This document shows, one piece after another, positions 16,157-24,554 of a stretch of DNA of 36,148 nt (its first letter is position 1; each line of letters starts with the position of its first letter). The translations under genes were made by a program, and so were the position numbers. The notes below the pieces were generated by a model. It was given only the letters and a program-made list of their open reading frames with translations, made no database searches and had not been told where the DNA came from. The stretch lies in the NCBI GenBank assembly GCA_002412705.1, contig DHVO01000040.1:1-36148 (forward strand), given 5' to 3'. Source of the stretch: Bacteroidales bacterium UBA5206. Its GTDB lineage: Bacteria > Bacteroidota > Bacteroidia > Bacteroidales > Tenuifilaceae.

Positions 16157-17134
16157 CTATTGACCCAAAATCCAGTAGGAGTCTTTTGGGTTAAGCTGGT
16201 GTAGCCTAATTAGTTCATCGGTGGCTCTCTCTTTGCTGTTGAATTTTGCCATTGATACGCGATACTTGCCATCGCTCTCAATAACCTCAGTTTTAAACCC
16301 TTTTTGTAGGAGTATAGCCTGTAGGTTTTTTGCGTTGTCTAGGCTTATAAAACTTCCGGCTATTACATAGTAAGCTTTGTTGTCCTGCGGTTTTGGCTCT
16401 TCGTAGAACAGTGCCTGTTTTTTTTGTGTTTGGCTATCGATGCTCTTCTCCATAGGATCGAGTATTGCTGTATCCGTTTGGGTAGAGTCAATGGATGGCT
16501 CTATGCTTTTTGTTGTATCAAGTACTGCTTTGTTACTAGCCATTGGGGATGGCTTTGATGTGTTGTTCCAGAAGTGCAGCTCTGGAATAAACACTAAACA
16601 TAGTATGGCAAGTATTGCAACAAATCCAACAATCCCAAATACAACCTTTTTCTTTGAAATTTTTTTGGCTGGTTGAGCTGCAATAACCTCTGTTCTTTTG
16701 GGTATGGTGGGGATATTCTTTGTTGGAGTGGCTTCGATGTCGGCTAAGCCAAAGGTAGAGGCAGAAAGCTCTTCGTCAGGAACTGGACTAAACACTATTG
16801 TGCCCTCACTGTCCTTTTTTAGGCTGCCCACATTTTCGAAAAGAACTTCTTGTGAGTTGCTAAGCTCCTCTTTTGTTGACTCAATAAAGTTGTTGAGCAG
16901 CTCTTTTGCTTTGTTAGCACTAATCCCCAGCTTTTCGCACAGGTATAGCTCTATGGCCTCATCGTTGAATGTGCGAGAGGTGTCAAAAATAATAACCTGT
17001 TTAGGCGCAGTAAAGGTTTTTCCGTCGGGTTTAAGCCGTGCTGGCTCATAACGCTGTACAAAGCTTCCAATAGTTGGAAGGCTTACGTAATTGTTTGAGA
17101 CTAAGAGTTCTCTAATTATTTTTTTGACGTCCAC
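16157..17134 (-). CDS. HU (CCDC81-type) domain membrane protein with C-terminal SPOR domain
   Basis: A 325-aa bitopic protein. Residues ~1-55 and ~60-130 look like the two tandem HU-like modules of the bacterial CCDC81 type (start VKKIIRELLVSNNYVSLPTIGSF; then FENVGSLKKDSEG). A basic patch (KKISKKKVV) and one membrane helix (about 162-183) follow, then a Ser/Thr/Asp-rich linker and a SPOR domain (about 250-325; AYYVIAGSF, then YRVSMAKFNS). SPOR domains bind glycan strands stripped of peptides at division septa, so the topology is cytoplasmic HU fold, periplasmic SPOR. The start codon is GTG at 17134. A role linking the division site to DNA or a cytoplasmic partner is inference. Confidence 0.85.
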   Translation of the reverse strand: MDVKKIIRELLVSNNYVSLPTIGSFVQRYEPARLKPDGKTFTAPKQVIIFDTSRTFNDEAIELYLCEKLGISANKAKELLNNFIESTKEELSNSQEVLFENVGSLKKDSEGTIVFSPVPDEELSASTFGLADIEATPTKNIPTIPKRTEVIAAQPAKKISKKKVVFGIVGFVAILAILCLVFIPELHFWNNTSKPSPMASNKAVLDTTKSIEPSIDSTQTDTAILDPMEKSIDSQTQKKQALFYEEPKPQDNKAYYVIAGSFISLDNAKNLQAILLQKGFKTEVIESDGKYRVSMAKFNSKERATDELIRLHQLNPKDSYWILGQ

Positions 17135-17158
17135 TGCTGTGCTTGGGTTTGTTCGTTA

Positions 17159-17188
17159 CAAAAATAGGAAAAACTAGATTCAATGCAA
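17159..17188 (-). promoter_or_regulatory. Bacteroidota promoter for the HU-SPOR gene
   Basis: Minus strand TTG at 17188-17186, 19-nt spacer, TATTTTTG at 17166-17159, a perfect -7 box. Start near 17152, 18 nt before the GTG start codon. Confidence 0.7.
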
Positions 17189-17228
17189 CGTTTACACCAT
17201 CAGCATATATAAACAGTATTGCTGTGGG

Positions 17229-20200
17229 CTAAATTTGTACCCCCATTACAATAATGTCGTCTATTCTACTGCCATCGCCCTGCCACTCAATAAGGTTGTT
17301 TAGTAGTATTTCTTTCTGCTCAATCATGGGTTTCTGGTGGATTTGCAAAAGTAGCTCCTTAAGGTTTTTTATCATGAACTTACGGTTGCTCGATCCTCCA
17401 AATTGGTCAACGTACCCATCGGAAAAGGTGTAAAGCCTATCGTTGGGTTGTAACTCTATGGTGATATTGGTAAATGGCTCTTCTCCCTTAATGTGAATGC
17501 CTATGGGCATTTTATCGCCCTTTATATGCATAACCTCGTTGTTTCTAATTAGGATAAGTGGGTTGTTGGCGCCAGCAAATTCAAGGATGTTGGTTTCGGT
17601 GTTAATTATGTAAAGGGCTATATCCATTCCATCTTTGTTCTCGCCCGATTTGCCTGTTTGGTGCAAGCTGCTAATAACATTTGCTCTAAGCTGGTATAGT
17701 ATTTCCGCTGGATGCAGCTCATGCCCCTTGTTTATTAGCTCGTTTAGGAAAGTCATGCCCAACATGCTCATAAAACCACCTGGAACACCGTGTCCTGTAC
17801 AATCGGCTACCGCGCATATTTTATGGTTGCCAACTTGAGTAATCCAGTAAAAATCGCCACTAACAATATCTCTAGGGAGGTAGAGGAGAAAGTGGTTGGG
17901 GAAAATCTTGTCGACTATCTCTTGTGGTGTTAACACTGCGCTTTGAATTCTGCTGGCGTAATGAATGCTACTGGTTATCTCCTCTTTTTGGTGCTCTATT
18001 TCGTCGCGTTGCGCTTCAATTTCTTCTTTTTGCTCAATAATTTCGGCGGTTCGCTCCTTTACAATTTGCTCAAGCCTATCTTTTTCTGCAATTAGCCTTC
18101 GGGTATTTAGCTTTACTACCAGCCAGATTAGAGCAACAAATAGAATGGTGTATATAAGGTAGGCAAGTAGGGTTCTGTAGTAAGGTGGTTTAATAATAAA
18201 TGCGTACTCTGCAACAGGGCTCTCAACGCCATAAATGTTTCGTGCTTTAACCTTGAACGTGTAACGCCCCTCACGCAAGTTGTTGTGGGTTGCCTCGGTT
18301 TTGGTGCTCCATTTGGACCACTCATCTTCGGAGCCTTCTAGAATAGATGAGTACTCTATGCTCTCCTCTTTCTCGAAAAAAGTTGCGCTGTAGCTAATAA
18401 TTACACTGTTGTTCCTGTATGGGAGAGCTACAACTTGCTCTTTATCCTGATTCTGTGAGACAGCTGCTTTGTTTTGTGTTGAAGCCTTATGCGCCCCATT
18501 AAAAAGAAGGGAATCTCTGGATATAACGCGCCTAATATGTGAGCTAAACGAGGTGTTGTAGTCCCTATAAACATCGGCTCTATAGCTGAAAAGTTCGCCC
18601 GATATTCCAATCCAAAGCGTTCCTTTTGAATCGGTGTAAATGGCATCGGCCCATTGCTTGGGTAACCGATTAAAGGGTGCGCTATAGGTTTTATAGCCTA
18701 GGCTATCGGGTTTGGCCAGCTCTACCCAGTACGCACCTTTTTCCTGATTGTAGCAAGCAAGGGCAAAGCCTGCTTTGTGCCTTGTCATGCGGTAAATGCC
18801 TTTTTGCCTATTGGTACCTGCGCTTCCCAAAAAGATGCTTCGCTCAAAAGAGTTGCTGCTCTGGTTAAATTGGTACAGACCACTGGATGTGGCAAAAAGT
18901 AGCTGGTTGTTAACCCTTACAACATCAATTTCCTTTAGGGTGGGGAGCCCGTTTTGTAGTCCATACTCAATAATGGTATCTTTCCCTTGCTGTGTAGGGA
19001 TTTGAATTAGCCCCTTTATAAATGTGCCAAGCCATAGGTTTCCTTTGCTATCTTCTCCAATGCTTCTAATCTCATCCCTAATCCTATCCCTCTTTATGTA
19101 TCCTAAGTTGTTCCATCCTGTTGCGGTTCTTCTTAGCGCTGCCAGTCCCGAAGCCATGCCAATGTACAAAAGAGACGGATCTTGTTTCGATTGGTAAAGT
19201 CTGTAAACAACGTGGGTTATTTCTGCAGCGAATGGTTTGCTTATGGATATGGCATTGTCGGTTTGAATCTCAAAAATATCACCTTGTGTTCCTGCTAGGA
19301 GAATTTTTTTGTGCGATGTGGGATCGGTGAACTCAATTAGTGCAAATGTGGGCTTGTTTATTCCGCTTATGGGGTGAAACATAGGAAATCCTTCTGAGTC
19401 GAATCTCAGAATGTAAACGCCATTCATTGTGCCAACGTATAGGGAATTGTTGTGCTCAATTATGTCGAGGATTAACCCGTCGAGCCCCGATTCGGCGCTA
19501 AATCGCCTTATGGGGCTTGCTGTTTCTACCCTTGCAATGCCAGAGTTTAAAGCAAGCCAAAGGTTTCCTTCCTTGGTTTGGTAGCTTGATATTACAAAGT
19601 TATCGCGTAGCCCCATGGCTGGGTAAACTATTTCCTGAGGAGCACCGGTAGTGTCTATTATTACGAGTGAATGTTTTTCTGATAGGATTGTTGATAACGC
19701 AATATGGCCGTTGGCCAGTTTTACGGTGCTGTAGGGTAACCCACTGGATAGGTACTTGCTGATAAAACCATTTGAGCCCTTTACTTCGGTAACACTTCCT
19801 GATATTGTGTTGTACTTATAAAATCCCTTGTTGGTGATAACTAGCGTGTTGTTGTTGCCTAGGAGTTCAATGCCATAGATGTCCTTTTTTGCAAAATAGG
19901 AACCGTTTGGTGCTTCCGTAATTGTGTTGTTACTATTTAGCTGCCTCAATCCTTTTTGGAAAGAACCAATGTAAAAGTTGTTGTTAACTAGGAAGGTAAA
20001 AAGGCTGGAGTAGATTTCCTGTTTGCCAAGGTAGATTGGGACTACGTTATTTCCATCGTAAACAAAAACGTATTGGCGAGAGCAAAAGTAAACCTTACCA
20101 TTGTGACAATACGTTTTAAAGATATCACTAAACTGTATGGTGTCGTTGGTAATGGTGTTTAGGGATTGGTATTTTAGTGTACCAACGGAATCTGGTGTAA

Positions 20201-20510
20201 GACAACCAAATTCCCTCACTGCCCCTACGTAAACGGTACCGTTGCCATCAACAGCAAGAGACCTAACAATGGGGTTGTTGGGGATGGGGATATTACGCCA
20301 TGTAGTGCCATCGTACTCAAGCACTCCTTTTGAGTTGTTCCCAACGTAAAGAAACCCTCTGTTGTCTTGAACTATAGCCCAGTTTTGATCTTCGGCATCA
20401 TACTCGGTTGGCGCAATGTTCTTAAGAAAAGGGTGCCCATACCTGTTAATTTGAGCCGATGAGATGAGTAAAGAGAATAGAAATAGTATCAGAAGGCCAA
20501 CTCTTTTCAT
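17229..20510 (-). CDS. Periplasmic beta-propeller sensor fused to SpoIIE-type PP2C phosphatase
   Basis: A 1093-aa one-component signalling protein. Signal peptide ~1-19 (LLILFLFSLLISSAQ). Two-component-regulator-type beta-propeller repeats fill about 20-680 (recurring NLWLAL, LWLGTF, LYVGTMNG, LWIGISG blades). A Y_Y_Y-type domain covers ~690-765 (SKWSTKTEATHNNLREGRYTF). One membrane helix is at ~777-798 and a Glu/Lys/Gln coiled coil at ~800-850. The C-terminal SpoIIE/PP2C phosphatase (~870-1092) has DIVSGDFYW, ADCTGHGVPGGFMSMLG, GANNPL, FSDGYVDQFGG and DDIIVMG, the metal-binding Asp/Gly motifs. It should turn a periplasmic signal into dephosphorylation of a cytoplasmic Ser/Thr phosphoprotein, by analogy an anti-sigma antagonist. 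No such partner gene is adjacent. Confidence 0.9.
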   Translation of the reverse strand: MKRVGLLILFLFSLLISSAQINRYGHPFLKNIAPTEYDAEDQNWAIVQDNRGFLYVGNNSKGVLEYDGTTWRNIPIPNNPIVRSLAVDGNGTVYVGAVREFGCLTPDSVGTLKYQSLNTITNDTIQFSDIFKTYCHNGKVYFCSRQYVFVYDGNNVVPIYLGKQEIYSSLFTFLVNNNFYIGSFQKGLRQLNSNNTITEAPNGSYFAKKDIYGIELLGNNNTLVITNKGFYKYNTISGSVTEVKGSNGFISKYLSSGLPYSTVKLANGHIALSTILSEKHSLVIIDTTGAPQEIVYPAMGLRDNFVISSYQTKEGNLWLALNSGIARVETASPIRRFSAESGLDGLILDIIEHNNSLYVGTMNGVYILRFDSEGFPMFHPISGINKPTFALIEFTDPTSHKKILLAGTQGDIFEIQTDNAISISKPFAAEITHVVYRLYQSKQDPSLLYIGMASGLAALRRTATGWNNLGYIKRDRIRDEIRSIGEDSKGNLWLGTFIKGLIQIPTQQGKDTIIEYGLQNGLPTLKEIDVVRVNNQLLFATSSGLYQFNQSSNSFERSIFLGSAGTNRQKGIYRMTRHKAGFALACYNQEKGAYWVELAKPDSLGYKTYSAPFNRLPKQWADAIYTDSKGTLWIGISGELFSYRADVYRDYNTSFSSHIRRVISRDSLLFNGAHKASTQNKAAVSQNQDKEQVVALPYRNNSVIISYSATFFEKEESIEYSSILEGSEDEWSKWSTKTEATHNNLREGRYTFKVKARNIYGVESPVAEYAFIIKPPYYRTLLAYLIYTILFVALIWLVVKLNTRRLIAEKDRLEQIVKERTAEIIEQKEEIEAQRDEIEHQKEEITSSIHYASRIQSAVLTPQEIVDKIFPNHFLLYLPRDIVSGDFYWITQVGNHKICAVADCTGHGVPGGFMSMLGMTFLNELINKGHELHPAEILYQLRANVISSLHQTGKSGENKDGMDIALYIINTETNILEFAGANNPLILIRNNEVMHIKGDKMPIGIHIKGEEPFTNITIELQPNDRLYTFSDGYVDQFGGSSNRKFMIKNLKELLLQIHQKPMIEQKEILLNNLIEWQGDGSRIDDIIVMGVQI

Positions 20511-20533
20511 GATTAGCAGTTTTGTGATGCAAC

Positions 20534-20564
20534 TAAAATTACTAAAAAGCAGCTGAAAATCAAA
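20534..20564 (-). promoter_or_regulatory. Bacteroidota promoter for the propeller-SpoIIE gene
   Basis: Minus strand TTTG at 20564-20561, 19-nt spacer, TAATTTTA at 20541-20534 (7 of 8). It is independent of the fibre locus, because a terminator lies upstream at 20606-20635. Confidence 0.6.
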
Positions 20565-20605
20565 CGTAATGGAGCTATGGGGATTAACTTTGCCTTAAAA
20601 CTAAG

Positions 20606-20635
20606 AAAGGAGGCCTTTTGTTTGCCTCCTTTTTT
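20606..20635 (-). terminator. Terminator after the first fibre gene
   Basis: Arms AAAGGAGGC and GCCTCCTTT with a 9-nt loop and flanking runs of T. It closes the three-gene minus-strand fibre locus. Confidence 0.8.
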
Positions 20636-20648
20636 ATTGCTAGCCTTG

Positions 20649-23600
20649 CTATTTGGTGATTAGACTTTTTATCTGATCAATTTCAGCTTTTAGCTTTTCT
20701 AGCTCCGATACCCGTTGCTTTAGCGCATCAATCTCTTCTTGTTGCGTTTCAATAATGTTTTGCTGCTCCTTTATGGCTTCAACCAGAACGGCAGAGACCT
20801 GTCCGTATGCAATGCTTTTAAAACCATTAGAGTCTGTTGTTACTAGTTGTGGAAATAGCTTTTCTACATCCTGAGCAATAAACCCAATTTGAGAGATGTT
20901 TTGTGGATCGTTCTTAAAGTTAAAGGTTACGCCTTGTAGCTGTTTAATGCTGGGCAACACATTCCCAAGTTTTTCGATGTTTTGTTTAAGCCTTATATCG
21001 GAGGAGTGTGTCCATCCAGAGGTGGTATACCTTCCTGTTGCCGATCCGTTTACTACAACAAACTTATCGTCGGGAGCCGTTGAGGTGCCAATTCCAACCC
21101 GACCATTGCTTGTAATGGTGAACGATGCAACGCTAAGCCCTGTGTTCCATATTTCAAAGTTGCCAGCCCTTGTAGGTATGGCAGAGCCTACGGTTTGTAG
21201 TACGTAAACATTGGACGAGGAGGGATTCTCTAGCGTTAGGGCTGTACGGCTGGTTGAACTTGACGATAGCTTTATGGGGATGCTGATATCGGTGTTTGTT
21301 GCTCCAACACCAATTGAGCTGTTGAAGTACGATGTGCTGTTAATGTTTAGGCTATTTGCGTACAAATAGTTCCACCTATAGGTTGTAGATCCTAGGTTTC
21401 TTGTTCCACTTGTGGTTGGTAATATGGTTGACCCGAACCGAGTAGCACCACCATCTCCGTAGAAGTAATTCGCATATATGCCACGCCAATATCCGTTTGT
21501 GCTTCCAATATCTGATGTGCTGGATAATGGGTGTATAGAACCATCAAAGTGAGAGTTCCCTTTAACGTATAGCCCCCATAAATCTGGTGCAGTACCGCTT
21601 TGCCTGCCAAGCACAACAAGCGTATGCTTAGGCTCATCCTCTATGGCAATGTAGTCTTGAATGTACTGTGAGTTATGACTGCCTACTATTGCTCTGCCAT
21701 TTCTGAATACCGTTAGGGCATTTGTATTTGTTGATGATGTTCCATTTCCTATCTCTAGAATGGAGTTGTAGTTTAGGTCTGTAATAGGATAACTTGCTCC
21801 TGCAACTAATCCTATGTTCCAAAAGCCTAAAGCGGTTGAGTTTTCTGAGTTTGCTATTGTTCCCATACCTGATGCTAGTGAGTTGTTGCCGTTGGCAAAT
21901 GTTCCAAATCCTAAGGCCACAGATGCCTCTCCTACTGCGGAGTTCTCAAAGCCCATAGCTACCGATGCGTGTCCCGTTGCTATGGAGGCAGATCCCATGG
22001 AGAACGATTTTATTCCGCCTGCGTAGGAGTCGCCAATGGCCATGGATAACATTCCTGCCGCATTACCCATACCTAGAGCAACAGATGCTTCGCCCGAGGC
22101 GACTGATTTGAACCCAAAGGCCGAGGAGTACAGCCCTGTTGCTTTACTCTTGTACCCAACAGCTGTTGCGTACCAATTGTCGGCTTTGGTACTATACCCA
22201 AACGATTGGGAGTACTCATAGTTTGCCTCGGCCTTTGTTCCTATTGCTAGCGCTCCTTTTTTAAGGGCTTTAGCTCCCATTCCAAAGGCAATGCTGTAGT
22301 CGCCAGAGGCAATAGTTGACCCTGTAAGTAGATTCAGCGAATCGGTTCCCTCAAAGCCAAGGGCAAAGCTGCCTAGTCCTGTTGCTCTACTCTTGTTACC
22401 CAAGGCAAAAGCTCCATTTCCGCTTGCAATGGCTTCGTACCCAAAGGCAAAGCTGTTATCGCTTTGCGCAATGGCACTTTTTCCAATGGCCGTTGAGTAA
22501 CTTCCCCGCGCTATAGACATGTAGCCCATTGCCTGTGAGTATATCCCCTTCGATTTTGATTCATACCCTGTGGCAAAGGAGTTCTCCCCAACGCTGTCGG
22601 GACTCTCAATAAGAACGCGCCCTGCAAGGAATGCATTTTTGATGGGATACCATAAAACCCTTTTCTGGCTGGGAGTTACTGTTCCTGTAGCGCTTGTAGC
22701 CACATCAAAAAACGAAGCGGTACCACCCTTGGTTTGGTTGGTTATACCGCCAATGGCAAAACCGCCTTTTGCCCCTTTGGTTGGAGCATCATTAATATAA
22801 ACCCTTGTGCTGTCTCTGTGTACGTATAGGTAGTTGTTTGTTGTGGCCTTGGTTTGGTTTGTTATGCCGCCAATGGCAAATCCGCCCTTAGCACCCTTAA
22901 CACCAACCTCATCCTTTATGTAAATGCGGGCGCTATCGGGTGCTATAAAAAACAGATTCTGCGATGTTGCCCCCTTTGTTTGATTTGTAATACCGCCTAT
23001 GGCAAAGCCGCCCTTTGCTCCTTTTATACCTGTGGGTGTTTGGTTTATGTAGATTCTGGCGCTATCGGGCGTTATTCTAAAATATTCAACTTCCTGTTTA
23101 GTCTGATTTGTGATACCCCCAATGGCAAATCCGCCTTTGGCGCCCTTTATTGCAGCATCTTCAACATAAACCCTAACACCACTTTGGTAAACAGCAAATA
23201 CGGTTTGTCCCAGTTTGTTCTTAACAGCAAAAATGGGTATCTCTTCAACAAGGTTTGGATCCGATACAACTTCAACCTTATCTCCAGGGTTATATATATT
23301 ACTGGTTGCTACCCAAGTGGTTCCGTTGTGGCGTAGAGTTTGGCCTAGGGTTCCGTTTGTAACAGGACCCGTTAAATCGCTGGTAGTAAAGGTAGAACCA
23401 TCGCTGTAAGTAAAGGTTAAAGTCCCATTGCCATTATCAACAGTTGAGGTAATGCCTATTCCATCTTCTCCTTTTGGTGCAGAAAATTCCACCCAGTTTG
23501 CTTGGTCATCCTTTGGTTCTATAGTAGAGATAAATCCATTGCTATTCTCACAAATCCACATGGAGTTTATGGCGGGGTTTGTTACCGATGATGCAAAAAC

Positions 23601-24482
23601 GTAATCGCCAGCTAGGTAGTTTGTACCCGATACCCAAGAGCCTTTGGGGGTAAGCCCAATTCCAGCAGGCCCTTGAGGCCCAGTCTCCCCTTGAGGGCCG
23701 GGTTCTCCTGTTTCTCCTTTTGGAGCCGAGAACTCTACCCAGTTTGTGAGGTCAGCATTGGGTTGAACAGTAGAGGTAAACGCACTACTCGATTGGCAAA
23801 TCCACATGGAGTTTATTGTTGGGGTTGATGTTGAGGGCGCAAAAACATAGTCGCCCGATGTGTAATTTTCACCAGACGTCCATTCTCCTTTTAAGTTTAG
23901 CCCTGTGCCAGCAGGCCCTTGTGGCCCTTGTATGCCTTGAAGACCTTGTGGCCCCGCGGGCCCTTGGTTGCCTTGGGGCCCAATTAGGCTGGGGCTGGTG
24001 TATGTGTCTCCATTTGTGAGCAAGAATGTTAGCACGCCCTGCTCATTGATAGTGATACTCTCAATTCCGTTACCTGGAGGGCCTTGTGCCGAGTTTTGTG
24101 CAAATATTGCATATGGTACCGTTTGTAGTTTTGTGGCTTGCCCTAATGTGATAAAGGTTCCATTATTCTCAATATCTACTTCTGTTTGCATGTAAATATT
24201 GGCAGTTTGCCATGGAATGGATTCATAAGAACCATTAATAGGTGTGCCCTCACCAATTACTATGCTAAAAACCCCGAAGGCGTTGGTGGTTATGTTGTGC
24301 TGTTCGGTATAGTGTGGGGTTTGGAGTTCGTCTTGAAGGCTAATTCTTACTGCTATTTGTTTGCTTGGAATTGGTTCTCCATTACTTGTTCTAAGTGCAG
24401 CTTGGTAGTTAAAGCCCGTTGGTTGTGCTACAACTTGTAGTGTGGCCAGAATTGCTACTGTGAGTAGTAAATACTTTCTCAT
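20649..24482 (-). CDS. Giant exported fibre-like protein A: collagen-like, YadA-head-like repeats, Peptidase_S74 tail
   Basis: 1277 aa, probably a homotrimeric surface or extracellular fibre. Signal peptide ~1-19. Residues 20-135 are the N-terminal domain common in Bacteroidota surface proteins (FNYQAALR start, VPYAIFAQN end). Gly-X-Y runs lie at ~168-193 and ~257-276, alternating with two W...GDYVFA...W...P..D...WVEF modules that resemble carbohydrate-binding CBM5/12 folds. Four KGAKGGFAIGGITNQTK modules lie at ~568-446 from their coding positions 22728-23147. Residues ~630-890 hold YadA-head-like SxAxGxxS/AxG repeats. The C-terminus is a Peptidase_S74 chaperone (S1161, K1166 of the dyad; QIGFIAQDVEKLFP) and a coiled coil. 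It has no T9SS tail, so its export route past the inner membrane is unclear. Fold calls are good; function is inferred. Confidence 0.85.
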   Translation of the reverse strand: MRKYLLLTVAILATLQVVAQPTGFNYQAALRTSNGEPIPSKQIAVRISLQDELQTPHYTEQHNITTNAFGVFSIVIGEGTPINGSYESIPWQTANIYMQTEVDIENNGTFITLGQATKLQTVPYAIFAQNSAQGPPGNGIESITINEQGVLTFLLTNGDTYTSPSLIGPQGNQGPAGPQGLQGIQGPQGPAGTGLNLKGEWTSGENYTSGDYVFAPSTSTPTINSMWICQSSSAFTSTVQPNADLTNWVEFSAPKGETGEPGPQGETGPQGPAGIGLTPKGSWVSGTNYLAGDYVFASSVTNPAINSMWICENSNGFISTIEPKDDQANWVEFSAPKGEDGIGITSTVDNGNGTLTFTYSDGSTFTTSDLTGPVTNGTLGQTLRHNGTTWVATSNIYNPGDKVEVVSDPNLVEEIPIFAVKNKLGQTVFAVYQSGVRVYVEDAAIKGAKGGFAIGGITNQTKQEVEYFRITPDSARIYINQTPTGIKGAKGGFAIGGITNQTKGATSQNLFFIAPDSARIYIKDEVGVKGAKGGFAIGGITNQTKATTNNYLYVHRDSTRVYINDAPTKGAKGGFAIGGITNQTKGGTASFFDVATSATGTVTPSQKRVLWYPIKNAFLAGRVLIESPDSVGENSFATGYESKSKGIYSQAMGYMSIARGSYSTAIGKSAIAQSDNSFAFGYEAIASGNGAFALGNKSRATGLGSFALGFEGTDSLNLLTGSTIASGDYSIAFGMGAKALKKGALAIGTKAEANYEYSQSFGYSTKADNWYATAVGYKSKATGLYSSAFGFKSVASGEASVALGMGNAAGMLSMAIGDSYAGGIKSFSMGSASIATGHASVAMGFENSAVGEASVALGFGTFANGNNSLASGMGTIANSENSTALGFWNIGLVAGASYPITDLNYNSILEIGNGTSSTNTNALTVFRNGRAIVGSHNSQYIQDYIAIEDEPKHTLVVLGRQSGTAPDLWGLYVKGNSHFDGSIHPLSSTSDIGSTNGYWRGIYANYFYGDGGATRFGSTILPTTSGTRNLGSTTYRWNYLYANSLNINSTSYFNSSIGVGATNTDISIPIKLSSSSTSRTALTLENPSSSNVYVLQTVGSAIPTRAGNFEIWNTGLSVASFTITSNGRVGIGTSTAPDDKFVVVNGSATGRYTTSGWTHSSDIRLKQNIEKLGNVLPSIKQLQGVTFNFKNDPQNISQIGFIAQDVEKLFPQLVTTDSNGFKSIAYGQVSAVLVEAIKEQQNIIETQQEEIDALKQRVSELEKLKAEIDQIKSLITK
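22728..23147 (-). repeat. Four KGAKGGFAIGGITNQTK modules in fibre A
   Basis: Four copies of a 17-residue core, identical in protein sequence, spaced 40-42 residues apart. Each is followed by a variable linker containing (P/R)DS(A/T)R(I/V)YI. Third-codon positions differ freely between copies. Confidence 0.85.
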
Positions 24483-24506
24483 TGTATATACTGTTTGTTG
24501 TGATAT

Positions 24507-24543
24507 AAAAATGCCCTAAGGGTTCTGTTCCTCCTTAGGGCAT
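24507..24543 (-). terminator. Terminator between the two fibre genes
   Basis: 11-bp arms ATGCCCTAAGG and CCTTAGGGCAT with an 11-nt loop, then a T run on the minus strand. It lies between fibre B (upstream) and fibre A, so A is expressed by read-through or its own unrecognised promoter. No TAnnTTTG box is visible in the 24 nt that remain before A. Confidence 0.75.
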
Positions 24544-24554
24544 CTTTGTAACTT

